A DNA stretch of 51,494 nt from an uncultured bacterium. Its GTDB lineage: Bacteria; Actinomycetota; Thermoleophilia; Solirubrobacterales; 70-9. The translations under genes and the position numbers were made by a program. Of this stretch, positions 1 through 8,003 are shown piece by piece (the stretch's first letter is position 1; the number at the start of each line of letters is the position of its first letter). The notes beneath the pieces are model-generated. The model saw nothing but the letters and a program-made list of their open reading frames with translations, was not told the origin of the DNA and ran no database searches. The stretch is from contig CAIUSP010000018.1 in the NCBI GenBank assembly GCA_903901855.1, positions 1 to 51,494 on the forward strand, read 5' to 3'.

Positions 1-46
1 CCGGGCCAGCACCGACCAGATAGGCAACTCCCGGACGGGCGCTCAT
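1..46 (-). CDS. cobA: Uroporphyrinogen-III C-methyltransferase, N-terminal fragment
   Basis: Only the first 15 codons lie inside the window. The ATG overlaps the hemC stop codon (ATGA, 43-46). The visible peptide contains VAYLVGAGP, the N-terminal glycine-rich SAM-binding strand and loop of uroporphyrinogen-III methyltransferases (usual form VYLVGAGPGDP). This enzyme methylates uroporphyrinogen III to precorrin-2, for sirohaem and B12. In many actinobacteria the gene is fused to hemD, which would suit its place directly after hemC, but the rest is off the edge. Family assignment rests on one short motif plus context. Confidence 0.7.
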   Translation of the reverse strand, partial: MSARPGVAYLVGAGP

Positions 47-963
47 GAGCTCTCCCCGGCAGCCATCGCGGCCGAGCGCTCGAGGTTTTCACCCGCACCT
101 GCAGACAGCAGCCGTTCGGCGACCCTCTCTCCGAGCGCGACCGGGTCTCCGGAATCGCCCTCCACCGAATCCGAAATCCAGTCGGACCCGTCGGGCAACC
201 CACACCAGGCGCGGGCCTCGATCAGATCCCCCGCGCAGGTGGCGAGGATCCCTACCGACGAGTCGCAACTGGCGCCGAGGCGACGCGCGGCGGTGCGCTC
301 GCAGCTCAACTCGAGGTGCGAGGTGCGGTCGTCCACGGCTGCCGCCCGCTCCCCGGCCGGATCACCCTCTCTGGACTGGAACGCCACTGTCCCTTGTCCG
401 GGTGACGGGGTGAAGGTGTGTGGATCGAGGGAAAAGGAGATCTCGTCGCTTCGGCCAAGTCGCTTGAGACCGGCGCTGGCGAGGATCAGCGCATCTACCT
501 CGCCGGCGGCGAGCTTGTCGAGTCGGGTGTCGACGTTGCCCCGAACTTCCACCGGCACCAGATCGGGTCGCCGTGCCAACAACTGCGCCCGCCGACGCAG
601 GCTCGAGGTTCCGACTCTGGATCCCTTAGGGAGTTCATCGAGAGTCTTCGCGTCTGCGCGGGTGACGATCGCATCGGTGGGGTCCTCACGTGGCCCGGTT
701 GCGATGATCTCGAGGCCAGCTGGATTCTCCCCGGGCAAGTCCTTGGCCGAGTGGACCGCGAGGTCGATGCTCTCTTCCCGCAGAGCGGCCTCGAGCCCGT
801 CGACGAATCGTGACTTGTCGCCAGCCTCTCCACGGTCTCCGCTGGTCGTGATCTCCACCAGTTCGAACTCACCCAGTGGCGCCGACGCAGCGGCTGCCTG
901 TGCGAGCGCCAGCGCACTCGCACGGGTGCCGATTCGTAGGGGCTTGCGGTCCAGCTCAGGCAC
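43..963 (-). CDS. hemC: Porphobilinogen deaminase (hydroxymethylbilane synthase)
   Basis: Cytosolic enzyme that joins four porphobilinogen molecules into hydroxymethylbilane, the linear tetrapyrrole precursor. The 306-residue product has the family order: N-terminal IGTRASALALAQA, then TSGDR, the AVHSAKDLP segment, GTSSLRRRAQ and EVRGNVDTRL for substrate and cofactor contacts. Near the C-terminus, RRLGASCDSSVG carries the cysteine that should hold the dipyrromethane cofactor. I start it at GTG 963, because the protein begins just before the conserved PLRIGTRAS strand and this GTG overlaps the hemA stop by 8 bases. The reading frame runs open further upstream, but that extension is only antisense-like sequence inside hemA. 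It overlaps cobA downstream by 4 bases, so the genes are translationally coupled. Confidence 0.95.
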   Translation of the reverse strand: MPELDRKPLRIGTRASALALAQAAAASAPLGEFELVEITTSGDRGEAGDKSRFVDGLEAALREESIDLAVHSAKDLPGENPAGLEIIATGPREDPTDAIVTRADAKTLDELPKGSRVGTSSLRRRAQLLARRPDLVPVEVRGNVDTRLDKLAAGEVDALILASAGLKRLGRSDEISFSLDPHTFTPSPGQGTVAFQSREGDPAGERAAAVDDRTSHLELSCERTAARRLGASCDSSVGILATCAGDLIEARAWCGLPDGSDWISDSVEGDSGDPVALGERVAERLLSAGAGENLERSAAMAAGESS

Positions 964-2305
964 GCTTCTCGCGGCGATGTTCGTCCAGCGAGGCGATCTC
1001 GGCGTGGCCGTTCTCTTCGCCGCCGATCGGTTCGCTCGCCGAATCGAGACCGAAGATCTCACGCAGCAGAGCGAGATCCCGGTATCCGTTCTCGGAGTCG
1101 GCCAAGCCTCGCAAACGAGCAGTCGGCTCGTGCAGCAAGCGGTTTGCCACCGCGCGCGCGAGCACCTCGGCCCGTTCGCGGTCTGCCTCGGTGAGGTTCT
1201 CCCATCGGTTCTCGTTCTCGGAGAGCACCTGCTCGACGATCGCATCCGCCCGGCCTCGGAGCTCCGCGATCGTAGGAGCCACCGACTGGGCCTCGAGCCA
1301 CTCGCGGTAGAGGTCGAATTCCGCCTCGAGGATCCGATCGGCTTTCGCGGCCTCGTTCTCCCGGTTGCTCGCGTTCCGGTCCACCATCCGCTGCAGGTCA
1401 TCGACATCGCTGAGGCTCACTCCCGTGAGCTCTCGGCAGTCGGGGTCGATGTCCCTCGGTACCGCGAGGTCGATCATCAGCAGCGGACTCGAGTCCCGCT
1501 CCTGCATCACGTGCTCGAGCTCGGGGCGCTCGATCAGAGGGTGGGGTGAGTCGGTTGCCGAGACCACGATGTCCGCGGTCTCGAGGTACACGGGCAGGTC
1601 GTTGATCCGCAGAGCGGATCCCCCGAAGCGCTCGGCGAGGCCGATCGCCCGGTTGTAGCGACGATTTGCCACGAAGACCGTCTGCACCCCGCGTGCCGCC
1701 AGTGCGCGCGCGGTGAGCTCTGCGGTTTCTCCTGCCCCGATCAGCACCACCTTGCGGTCGGCCAGATCTCCCAGGTGCTGTCGCGCCAGCTCGACCGCCA
1801 CGGAAGGGATCGATACACCCTTCTCTCCGATAGCCGTCTCGGCTCGCGCACGTTTACCCGCAGAGAGGGCGCCTCTGAAGAGCCGATTGATCACCGGTCC
1901 AGTCACCCCCTCCACCAGAGCGAGCTCGTAGGCTCGTTTCACCTGACCCTGGATCTCCGCCTCCCCGATGATCATCGAGTCGAGTCCGGCCGTCACCCGG
2001 AAGAGATGCCTCGCGGCCTCCTCGTCGCGCAGCGAATAGAGCGGGCCGAGCAGGTCGGTCGCCCTGATTCCGGCCTCTCTGCTCAGCGCTCCGAGAGCCG
2101 TGGCTTCGGCATCCACCGAGTCAGCGGCGACCAGATAGAGCTCCGTCCGGTTGCAGGTCGAGATCGCGGCTGCCTCGCTGATGCCCTCCTCCGAGACCAG
2201 CGCTCGCAGCAGGCTTGCGGCCCTGCCCTCAGGGAGAGCGAGACGCTCCCGCAAATCGATCCCCGCGGTGCGGTGAGAGCAGCCGAGTGCCAGCAGGATG
2301 CTCAT
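956..2305 (-). CDS. hemA: Glutamyl-tRNA reductase
   Basis: Catalyses the first committed step of C5-pathway tetrapyrrole synthesis, NADPH-dependent reduction of glutamyl-tRNA to glutamate-1-semialdehyde. The 449-residue length fits the family. Visible landmarks are the N-terminal GCSHRTAGIDLRERLAL, the catalytic-cysteine segment STCNRTELY (about residue 50), the long GEAEIQGQVKRAYELA helix region, the nucleotide-binding VVLIGAGETAEL near residue 180 and the C-terminal dimerisation helices with HEPTARLR. Its ATG overlaps the stop of the small ccmD gene by one base (TGATG) and its end overlaps hemC, so haem synthesis is co-transcribed with the ccm haem-export genes. HemL (the next enzyme) is not in the window. 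Confidence 0.96.
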   Translation of the reverse strand: MSILLALGCSHRTAGIDLRERLALPEGRAASLLRALVSEEGISEAAAISTCNRTELYLVAADSVDAEATALGALSREAGIRATDLLGPLYSLRDEEAARHLFRVTAGLDSMIIGEAEIQGQVKRAYELALVEGVTGPVINRLFRGALSAGKRARAETAIGEKGVSIPSVAVELARQHLGDLADRKVVLIGAGETAELTARALAARGVQTVFVANRRYNRAIGLAERFGGSALRINDLPVYLETADIVVSATDSPHPLIERPELEHVMQERDSSPLLMIDLAVPRDIDPDCRELTGVSLSDVDDLQRMVDRNASNRENEAAKADRILEAEFDLYREWLEAQSVAPTIAELRGRADAIVEQVLSENENRWENLTEADRERAEVLARAVANRLLHEPTARLRGLADSENGYRDLALLREIFGLDSASEPIGGEENGHAEIASLDEHRREKRA

Positions 2306-2475
2306 CAGTCAGCTTGATCTCGCTCTCGTCCGGACTGGACGAGAGCGCTGATCCTCCTCTGGATTTTCTGGACCTTCGCCGCGATGATCGCCACGTAGAT
2401 CAGGGTCATGGCGAGGAAGACGATGTACGCGGCGGCCACGTACTTCCCGGCCTCGTCGAGCGGCAGCGCAGGCAT
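2305..2475 (-). CDS. ccmD: Small CcmD-like haem exporter subunit
   Basis: A 56-residue protein easily missed by length cut-offs. It begins MPALPLDEAGKYVAAAY and has one hydrophobic segment of about 20 residues (YIVFLAMTLIYVAIIAAK) followed by a basic, charged cytoplasmic tail. That is the CcmD topology. The start ATG overlaps the ccmC stop and its stop overlaps the hemA ATG, each by a single base (TGATG), so it is clearly part of the operon. In system I cytochrome c maturation CcmD helps release haem-loaded CcmE from the CcmABC complex. Sequence conservation of CcmD is low, so identification rests on size, topology and position right after ccmC. Confidence 0.8.
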   Translation of the reverse strand: MPALPLDEAGKYVAAAYIVFLAMTLIYVAIIAAKVQKIQRRISALVQSGRERDQAD

Positions 2476-3299
2476 CAGAGGCTTCCCCGGTCTGGCCGGT
2501 CGGCCTCCATGCTCACGCTCGCTCCCAGATCGGTCGGGGCGGCGGTGCGGCGATACGGCGCCTCGTAGTCGGGCGCCAGCTGTCGTTCCAGTCTGCTCAG
2601 CTCAGCTGCGGTGCGTTTGGCCTCGAGCTCGAATTTGATCAGGGCGAAGAACATCAAGCCCAGCCCGATGAAGCAGACCAGGAAGGTGAGCGCCATCGAT
2701 CCGGGCAGACCGCCCTCCGCGGTAGCGAAGGTGCGCGGGTGGATCAGGCTCTCGGCCAGTCGCACGGCCATGAAGTTGAGTGGCACGAAGGCCCCGGCGA
2801 CGATCGCGAAGACCGAGGCGTAGCGTGCCTGACGTTCACGGTCCTCGATCGAGTAGCGCAGTGGGTAGTAGGTGGCGTAGAGCAGGAAGATGATCAGGAA
2901 GCTGACCAGGGTCGGCTCGTCCCAGATCCACCACTTGCCCCATGCGGCCTTGGCCCAGATCGACCCGGTGATCAGGACCGTGGTGGCGAAGATGACCGAC
3001 TGGTGGATGAGCACGTACGACCGAGCGTCGTGGGCGGGATCGTTGGTCCTCAGGTACTTGATTCCGTAGATCCCGGCGATGATGAACCCCAGCAGCGCCC
3101 AGATGGCAAGAGGCACGTGGAGGTAGAAGATCTTCTGGATGAAGCCCTGATCCGCATCCAGCGGGGCGTAGAAGAAGACCATCCCGAAGCCCGCCGTTAT
3201 GACCACGGCCGCGGCTGTCACGAGCGTAGGTGCGGAGGTGAGTCGGGCTTTCAAGGTCTCGTTGTGCTCCTGATCTGGTGGTTGAAGGTGCCTACTCAT
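2475..3299 (-). CDS. ccmC: Haem exporter protein CcmC
   Basis: Integral membrane haem-handling protein of cytochrome c maturation system I. The 274-residue sequence has six hydrophobic segments and the diagnostic tryptophan-rich periplasmic motif WGKWWIWDEP near residue 125, which binds haem, with flanking histidines in FYLHVPLAIWAL and LIHQSVIFAT. The C-terminal 60 residues are a charged extension (EAKRTAAELSRLERQ onward) beyond the usual core. The start ATG overlaps ccmB by 8 bases. CcmC loads haem onto CcmE, but no ccmE, ccmF, ccmG or ccmH is in this window. If those genes are absent elsewhere, the module would need another partner. Confidence 0.93.
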   Translation of the reverse strand: MSRHLQPPDQEHNETLKARLTSAPTLVTAAAVVITAGFGMVFFYAPLDADQGFIQKIFYLHVPLAIWALLGFIIAGIYGIKYLRTNDPAHDARSYVLIHQSVIFATTVLITGSIWAKAAWGKWWIWDEPTLVSFLIIFLLYATYYPLRYSIEDRERQARYASVFAIVAGAFVPLNFMAVRLAESLIHPRTFATAEGGLPGSMALTFLVCFIGLGLMFFALIKFELEAKRTAAELSRLERQLAPDYEAPYRRTAAPTDLGASVSMEADRPDRGSL

Positions 3300-3960
3300 C
3301 GAGCAGGTAGTCGAAGACGGCGAAACCGATTGCGCAGAAGATCACATCGTAGAGCCCCAGAACTGCAAGCCATGTGCCGTAACGCTCGAACCCGGGACCA
3401 CCCGCCTCGAGGACCGGGGAAGCCGCTCCCGCTGCAGCGATCACCAGAGGGATCGAGAGCGGCAGCAGCAGCAGCGGTGCGAGCAGGTCTCTGGCCGACG
3501 ACATGGTCGCGATGGTCGAGATCAAGGCTCCTACAGCCGCGAGACCAAGGGCAGCGAGGACGAGCACAGGTGCGAGCGCCGGAAGCGCCTCGGCTGAGTC
3601 GAGGAAGAAGAGGGCGAACAGGGGCACCGCGATCAACTCCAGCAGGATCAGGTAGATGGTCAGCGCGGCTGTCTTCGCGAGGAACATCATGCTGGGGTCG
3701 CACGGCGAGAGCCGGATCAGGTCGAACCCGCCCTCCTCGCGCTCGCTGATGAAGATCCGGTTGATTGCGAGGAGAGACGCGAAGAGCAGGGTCGTGACGA
3801 GGACACCGGCGGCAATCCCGCCCTCGAGCCGCTCGCGGTCGAGTGCGAATCGGAAGATCACGAACACGGTCGCCGAGAAGAGCGCCATGGGTGCCAGCGA
3901 GCGCCATGCCCGCAGCTCGATCCTCAGATCCTTGCCGAGTATCGCCAGCAAGCCGCTCAT
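3292..3960 (-). CDS. ccmB: Haem exporter protein CcmB
   Basis: Membrane subunit that pairs with the CcmA ATPase in the CcmABCD ABC complex. The 222-residue length matches the family, and there are six hydrophobic segments. Family-typical features are the N-terminal LLAILGKDLRIELRAW, the cytoplasmic loop SEREEGGFDLIRLSP that contacts the ATPase (compare ISEREDGTLEQLLLSP in other bacteria), and the final segment near YDVIFCAIGFAVFDYLL. It overlaps ccmA upstream by 4 bases (ATGA) and ccmC downstream by 8 bases. The complex uses ATP to release haem-loaded CcmE; it is not proven to transport haem itself. Confidence 0.93.
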   Translation of the reverse strand: MSGLLAILGKDLRIELRAWRSLAPMALFSATVFVIFRFALDRERLEGGIAAGVLVTTLLFASLLAINRIFISEREEGGFDLIRLSPCDPSMMFLAKTAALTIYLILLELIAVPLFALFFLDSAEALPALAPVLVLAALGLAAVGALISTIATMSSARDLLAPLLLLPLSIPLVIAAAGAASPVLEAGGPGFERYGTWLAVLGLYDVIFCAIGFAVFDYLLDE

Positions 3961-4610
3961 CCGAGCTCCAAGGTCTGATCGGAGATAGATCTGAGGCGAT
4001 CCCGATCGTGGCTTGCGATCACCCGGGTCCGCCCGCTTCGGGAGAAGATCTTCTCGAGCCTTTCCCTCGACTCGTCGTCGAGGTTTGCCTCGGGTTCGTC
4101 GAGAACCAGCAGGTCCGGGTCGTGCAGCACCGCTCGGCAGGCAGCGACCCGCTGGGTCAAGCCGGCCGACAGTTCGATCACCCTGCGCTCCGCGACCGCC
4201 TCCAGCGCGGCGTCACCCAGCAGCCTCTCGATCTTCGCTTCGGCGTCATCCAGACCATGGAGTCGAGCCGCGAAGGCGAGATTCTCGCGCGCGCTGAGAT
4301 CCCGATAGAGAAGGGGCTCGTGTCCGAGATAGCCGACTCTGCCTCTGATCTTCCAGGTCTCCTTCGGGATCTCCGCATCGAGCACGCGGGCGGCGCCGTG
4401 ACTGGGGCGCAGCAGACCCGCGAGGATCCGCAGCAGGGTGGATTTCCCCGAACCGTTCGGACCCAGTACGGCAAGGGTCTCACCGGCAGCGACCGTGGCG
4501 TCTACAGGTGGCAAGCCCGGGCGATCGCCGAAGTCCCGTCGGAGTCCATCCAGTATGAGGGCGGGCGCTGGCGAACCCCCAGCGGTATCTGATTGCGCGG
4601 GCAGGGACAT
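3957..4610 (-). CDS. ccmA: ABC transporter ATPase CcmA
   Basis: ATP-binding subunit of the CcmABCD complex, cytoplasmic face. At 217 residues it is a compact single ABC domain. Walker A is GPNGSGKST (about residue 54), the signature is LSAGLTQRV, which is the LSAGxxxR variant seen in CcmA rather than LSGGQ, and Walker B is LLVLDEPEANLD, followed by the switch histidine in VIASHDRD. First gene of the ccm-hem operon. A TACCTT hexamer at 4618-4623 ends 7 bases before the ATG, with no Shine-Dalgarno sequence, which suggests a leaderless mRNA starting at or next to this ATG. Confidence 0.92.
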   Translation of the reverse strand: MSLPAQSDTAGGSPAPALILDGLRRDFGDRPGLPPVDATVAAGETLAVLGPNGSGKSTLLRILAGLLRPSHGAARVLDAEIPKETWKIRGRVGYLGHEPLLYRDLSARENLAFAARLHGLDDAEAKIERLLGDAALEAVAERRVIELSAGLTQRVAACRAVLHDPDLLVLDEPEANLDDESRERLEKIFSRSGRTRVIASHDRDRLRSISDQTLELG

Positions 4611-4617
4611 ACAGGTG

Positions 4618-4623
4618 AAGGTA
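4618..4623 (-). promoter_or_regulatory. Leaderless -10 box for ccmA operon
   Basis: TACCTT ends 7 bases before the ccmA ATG. It would place the transcription start on or beside the start codon and drive the whole ccmABCD-hemA-hemC-cobA unit. Confidence 0.55.
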
Positions 4624-4653
4624 CCGCCAGCCGAATAGGCGGTGTGGGCCCGA

Positions 4654-6363
4654 TCAGCCGCGCAGGGTGCGGCGACCGACCTCGATCAGAGAACCGAGGC
4701 CGCTGCGCAGGGCGGTACGCCGCTCGGTTGGTGATCCGTAGAGGATCTTCCCGCTGGCCCGCACTGCCTTGCCGAGAGTTTCGTCGTACGGGTGCCACCA
4801 GAAGTCCCGGGTGAGCCCGGGCTCGTAGGTGATCGTCTTGACGTTGACGCACTCGTAGAAGCCGAACTTCGAGTGGGAGATACCCACACCCGAGTCCTTG
4901 ACCCCGCTCCAGGCGCACTGGCAGGCACCGTGGGTGAAGGCGTGGTCGTTGATCCAGGCCATTCCGGCTTCGAGTCGGCGGGCGATCCTCTCGCCCCTCT
5001 CACGATCGCGGGTCCAGACCGATGCGCCGAGCCCGAACTCCGAGTCATTCGCGAGCCGCAGGGCCTCAGCCTCGTCGGCGACCCGGATGATCGGCAGTAC
5101 CGGACCGAAGATCTCCTCCTTCATTATCCGCATCTCGTGGGTGACTCCCGTGAGCACGGTAGGAGCGATGAATCTCCCGCTCAGACCTGCCACCTCTCTC
5201 GCCCCTCCACAGCGCATCTCGGCTCCTCGAGCTACTGCGTCGGCAATGAGTTCTTCCACCAGGTCGGCCTGGCTTTCGGAGGTCATCGGGCCGATCTCCG
5301 TGCTCCACGACATCGGGTTGCCGACACTCATGGCCTGAGCTCTCGAGACCACGCCCTCGATGAATCGATCCGCCATCGACTCGACCACGTACGCCCGCTC
5401 GATGCTGGCGCAGGTCTGCCCTCCGTTGGCGAACGCTCCCCAGATCGCGCCCGGGATGGTGTGTTTCAGGTCGGCATCGGAGCAGACGATCATCGGGTCC
5501 TTGCCGCCGAGTTCCAGCACCGCGCCCTTCAGCCGCTTGGCGGCTTCGACTCCGACCTTGCGGCCTACCTCCACGGATCCGGTGAAGAAGATCTTCTCGG
5601 CCTTCGACTTGACCAACGCGTCACCGATCCTGCCACCGCCGTGGACGGTCCTCACGAGCCCCTGCGGCAGGCCCGCGCGCTCGAACACCTTCCGCACCTC
5701 CTCGCCGATCAGCGGGGTGAGGCTTGCGGGTTTGAGGACCACCCCGTTTCCTGCCATCAGGGCGATCGCAACTTCGGTCAGCGGAATCGACCAGGGAAAG
5801 TTCCACGGGGCGATCACACCGATCACCCCCACCGGCTCGAAGGCGAACTTCGCCGACTTGCTGGCAAACAGGGCACTGCGCATCGGGATCTTCTCGTCGG
5901 CCAGCAGTCGCTGGCCCTCGTCGGCGATCCAGCGGAGACCATCGACGCTCGGGATCAACTCCATGGTGTAGCTCTCGACGATCGGCTTGCCCTGCTCCTG
6001 GCTCAAGAGTCGTGCCAAGCGGTCGCTTTCGGCAAGCACCACATCGGCTGTGCGGCGGATGTAGCGCGCCCGCTCGCTTACCGGTAATTGTGCCCAGAAC
6101 CTCTGCAGCTCCGATACCTCGCCCACCACGGACTCGACAGCCCCCGGACCGATCGTGGAAACCGCTCCGAGCAGTTCACCGGTGGCCGGATCGAATGACT
6201 CCAGGCCCTTTGCCCTCGGTGCCTTGCGGCGCGGCTTGGAAGCGGCCGCTTTCGGCTTCGCCGCCTTGGCACCATTTCGGTTGCCGTTCGCGGAGATCGC
6301 TGGAGCCTTCGCCGAGCGCTTGGTCGCGCCCTTCTTCCCGGTCTTCTTCGGCTGATCTGCCAT
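4654..6363 (-). CDS. Aldehyde dehydrogenase with basic N-terminal tail
   Basis: NAD(P)-dependent aldehyde dehydrogenase, 569 residues. The catalytic core starts near residue 52 (GLESFDPATGELLG). Landmarks are PWNFPWSIPLTEV for the cofactor fold, GSVEVGRKV, LELGGKDPMIV with the general-base glutamate, GGQTCASIERAYV with the nucleophilic cysteine, and EEIFGPVLPI. Substrate cannot be told from sequence; succinate semialdehyde or another short aldehyde is plausible. The odd part is residues 1-52, an alanine- and lysine-rich low-complexity tail (MADQPKKTGKKGATKRSAK and on) that has no place in the ALDH fold. I start at ATG 6363 because a TAGAAT box ends 8 bases upstream. The frame runs open to 6438, but that extension would cross the box. 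Confidence 0.88.
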   Translation of the reverse strand: MADQPKKTGKKGATKRSAKAPAISANGNRNGAKAAKPKAAASKPRRKAPRAKGLESFDPATGELLGAVSTIGPGAVESVVGEVSELQRFWAQLPVSERARYIRRTADVVLAESDRLARLLSQEQGKPIVESYTMELIPSVDGLRWIADEGQRLLADEKIPMRSALFASKSAKFAFEPVGVIGVIAPWNFPWSIPLTEVAIALMAGNGVVLKPASLTPLIGEEVRKVFERAGLPQGLVRTVHGGGRIGDALVKSKAEKIFFTGSVEVGRKVGVEAAKRLKGAVLELGGKDPMIVCSDADLKHTIPGAIWGAFANGGQTCASIERAYVVESMADRFIEGVVSRAQAMSVGNPMSWSTEIGPMTSESQADLVEELIADAVARGAEMRCGGAREVAGLSGRFIAPTVLTGVTHEMRIMKEEIFGPVLPIIRVADEAEALRLANDSEFGLGASVWTRDRERGERIARRLEAGMAWINDHAFTHGACQCAWSGVKDSGVGISHSKFGFYECVNVKTITYEPGLTRDFWWHPYDETLGKAVRASGKILYGSPTERRTALRSGLGSLIEVGRRTLRG

Positions 6364-6371
6364 CGCGCCCG

Positions 6372-6377
6372 ATTCTA
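6372..6377 (-). promoter_or_regulatory. Leaderless -10 box for aldehyde dehydrogenase
   Basis: TAGAAT ends 8 bases before ATG 6363. There is no Shine-Dalgarno sequence. It supports the shorter start. Confidence 0.55.
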
Positions 6378-6563
6378 GGTTGCCGGTCACCCAACTCGGG
6401 TCGTTACCGGCTGGTTGGCGGCACCCGATGGTGCTCACGCGTGCCCTGCACCTCCCGGCTGAATACGCAACTGCACGCCCTGGCCTGTGTTACCTTCATC
6501 GAGTGGCGGGGGTAGGAACCATGCCTCGAAGTGGTGTTCGAACACACTGAACAGGGAGAAAAG

Positions 6564-8003
6564 ATGACCCCCAAAATCCGACTCACCCTCGCCTCGATCC
6601 TCGCGTTGGTGGCCCTTGGTGCCATCGCGCCTGCGGCCAACGCATACGTCTATTGGAGCAACGCCGGCACCAATTCGATCACCCGAGCCAGCCTCGATGG
6701 CACCGGCACCAACCAGCCCTTGATCACCAGCGGAGGGTATCCCCGTGGAGTCGCGGTCGAGGGCAACCACATCTACTGGACCGACAGCGACACCTCCTCC
6801 ATCGGGCGCGCCAACCTCGACGGCACCGGCGCCAACCTGTCGTTCATCACCGGAGCCGCCTATCCCTCGGGAGTCGCGGTCGAGGGCAACTACATCTACT
6901 GGACCAACTCCTCTGGCACCTCCATCGGCCGCGCCAACCTCGATGGTTCCGGCGCCAACCAGTCCTTCATCACCGGTGCAAGCTCTCCCGTTGGAGTCGC
7001 GGTCGAGGGCAACTACATCTATTGGGCCAACAACGGCTCCCACTCGATCGCCCGCGCGAACCTCGACGGCACCGGCGCCAACCTGTCGTTCATCACCGGA
7101 GCCGATTATCCCAATGGACTTGCGGTCAAGGGCAATTACATCTACTGGACCAACGCTTCCTACGCCACCAACACCATTGCCCGCGCCAACCTCGACGGCA
7201 CCGGCGCCAACCAGTCGTTCATCACCGGCGTCAATTTTGCCGGGGGAGTAGCGGTCGACGACAACTACATCTACTGGGTCATCCCCTATTCGAATTCCAT
7301 CGGCCGCGCCAATCTCGATGGTTCCGGCGCCAATCCGTCCTTCATAACCGGTGCAAGCTTTCCCTCGGGGCTCGCGGTCGTCGATCCGCCCTCCGGCAGC
7401 CTCAGTCCGTCCTCCCACGACTTCGGCAACCGTTTGGTGGGCACCGAGACGACGGCCACCTTCACCTTGAGCTCATCTGCATCGACTGCTCTGGATATCG
7501 AGGCCATGGGTATTGGTGGAAGTGGCGACGAGAACTTCGGGATCTTCGGTGACAGCACCTGCTCGATCGCGACGACTCAGCTCTCCAGCGGCCAATCCTG
7601 CACGATCAAGGTGAATTTCTCTCCCTCCAGCACCGGCTCGAAGTCGGCCACCCTCGACGTCCAGACCAACGACGGCCTGAAGTCGGTCGCTCTCACCGGT
7701 ACGGGAACTCCCATCCCAACCATCTCCGGAGCCGGCAAGCCCACCAAGATCTCACTGAAGGTCAAGGTCGGATGCGGTGATGCGAATACCTGCACCCTCC
7801 AGTTCACCGGCAAGAAGATGGGGACGAACGCTGCGATCACACCCAAGACCGTCTTCGTCCCGGCGGGCCAGCAGCCCACCGTCACCCTCGCCTACTCCAG
7901 AGCCCTCAAGACGGCGCTGGCCAGAGGCGGGCGGGTCAGCGTCACCGTGACCAATCCGGTGAGCGGGGGAGCCAAGTCGATAGTCGTGCAGGTGGCCAGG
8001 TAG
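6564..8003 (+). CDS. Secreted YWTD-type beta-propeller protein
   Basis: A 479-residue exported protein. Residues 1-27 are a signal peptide (MTPKIRLTLASILALVALG, cut after APAANA). Then come six imperfect repeats of 41-43 residues, each with IYWTN, SIGRANLDGTG and GVAVEGNY: a six-bladed propeller of the YWTD/LDL-receptor class (about residues 28-276). Next is a choice-of-anchor D/HYDIN-like Ig domain (SLSPSSHDFGNRLVG to LTGTG, about 282-390), and last a 95-residue module starting TISGAGKPTKISLKVKVGCG that is shared with the next gene. No LPXTG or lipobox is seen, so it is secreted or wall-associated by other means. A Shine-Dalgarno GGGAG sits 5 bases before the ATG. Function unknown; binding or adhesion is inference. 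Confidence 0.85.
   Translation: MTPKIRLTLASILALVALGAIAPAANAYVYWSNAGTNSITRASLDGTGTNQPLITSGGYPRGVAVEGNHIYWTDSDTSSIGRANLDGTGANLSFITGAAYPSGVAVEGNYIYWTNSSGTSIGRANLDGSGANQSFITGASSPVGVAVEGNYIYWANNGSHSIARANLDGTGANLSFITGADYPNGLAVKGNYIYWTNASYATNTIARANLDGTGANQSFITGVNFAGGVAVDDNYIYWVIPYSNSIGRANLDGSGANPSFITGASFPSGLAVVDPPSGSLSPSSHDFGNRLVGTETTATFTLSSSASTALDIEAMGIGGSGDENFGIFGDSTCSIATTQLSSGQSCTIKVNFSPSSTGSKSATLDVQTNDGLKSVALTGTGTPIPTISGAGKPTKISLKVKVGCGDANTCTLQFTGKKMGTNAAITPKTVFVPAGQQPTVTLAYSRALKTALARGGRVSVTVTNPVSGGAKSIVVQVAR
6645..7391 (+). repeat. Six tandem ~123-bp propeller repeats
   Basis: Six in-frame repeats of 41-43 codons encode the propeller blades. Stretches such as the codons for GRANLDGTGAN are nearly identical at DNA level between blades, so unequal recombination here could change blade number. 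Confidence 0.85.

Noticed and set aside
4792-6087. Long open frame opposite the first aldehyde dehydrogenase gene
   Set aside because: No motif, promoter or ribosome site; the opposite strand holds a complete ALDH.
6527-6540. CGAAGTGGTGTTCG as a second LexA box, near the propeller gene
   Set aside because: Two mismatches to the consensus, including one arm base. The overlapping GTGTTCGAACAC is a perfect palindrome but fits no operator I can name.
6435-7418. A repetitive 327-codon open frame on the minus strand (DVVALDR, GDERQVGAG repeats)
   Set aside because: It is the antisense of the YWTD propeller repeats, and its apparent periodicity only mirrors that gene.
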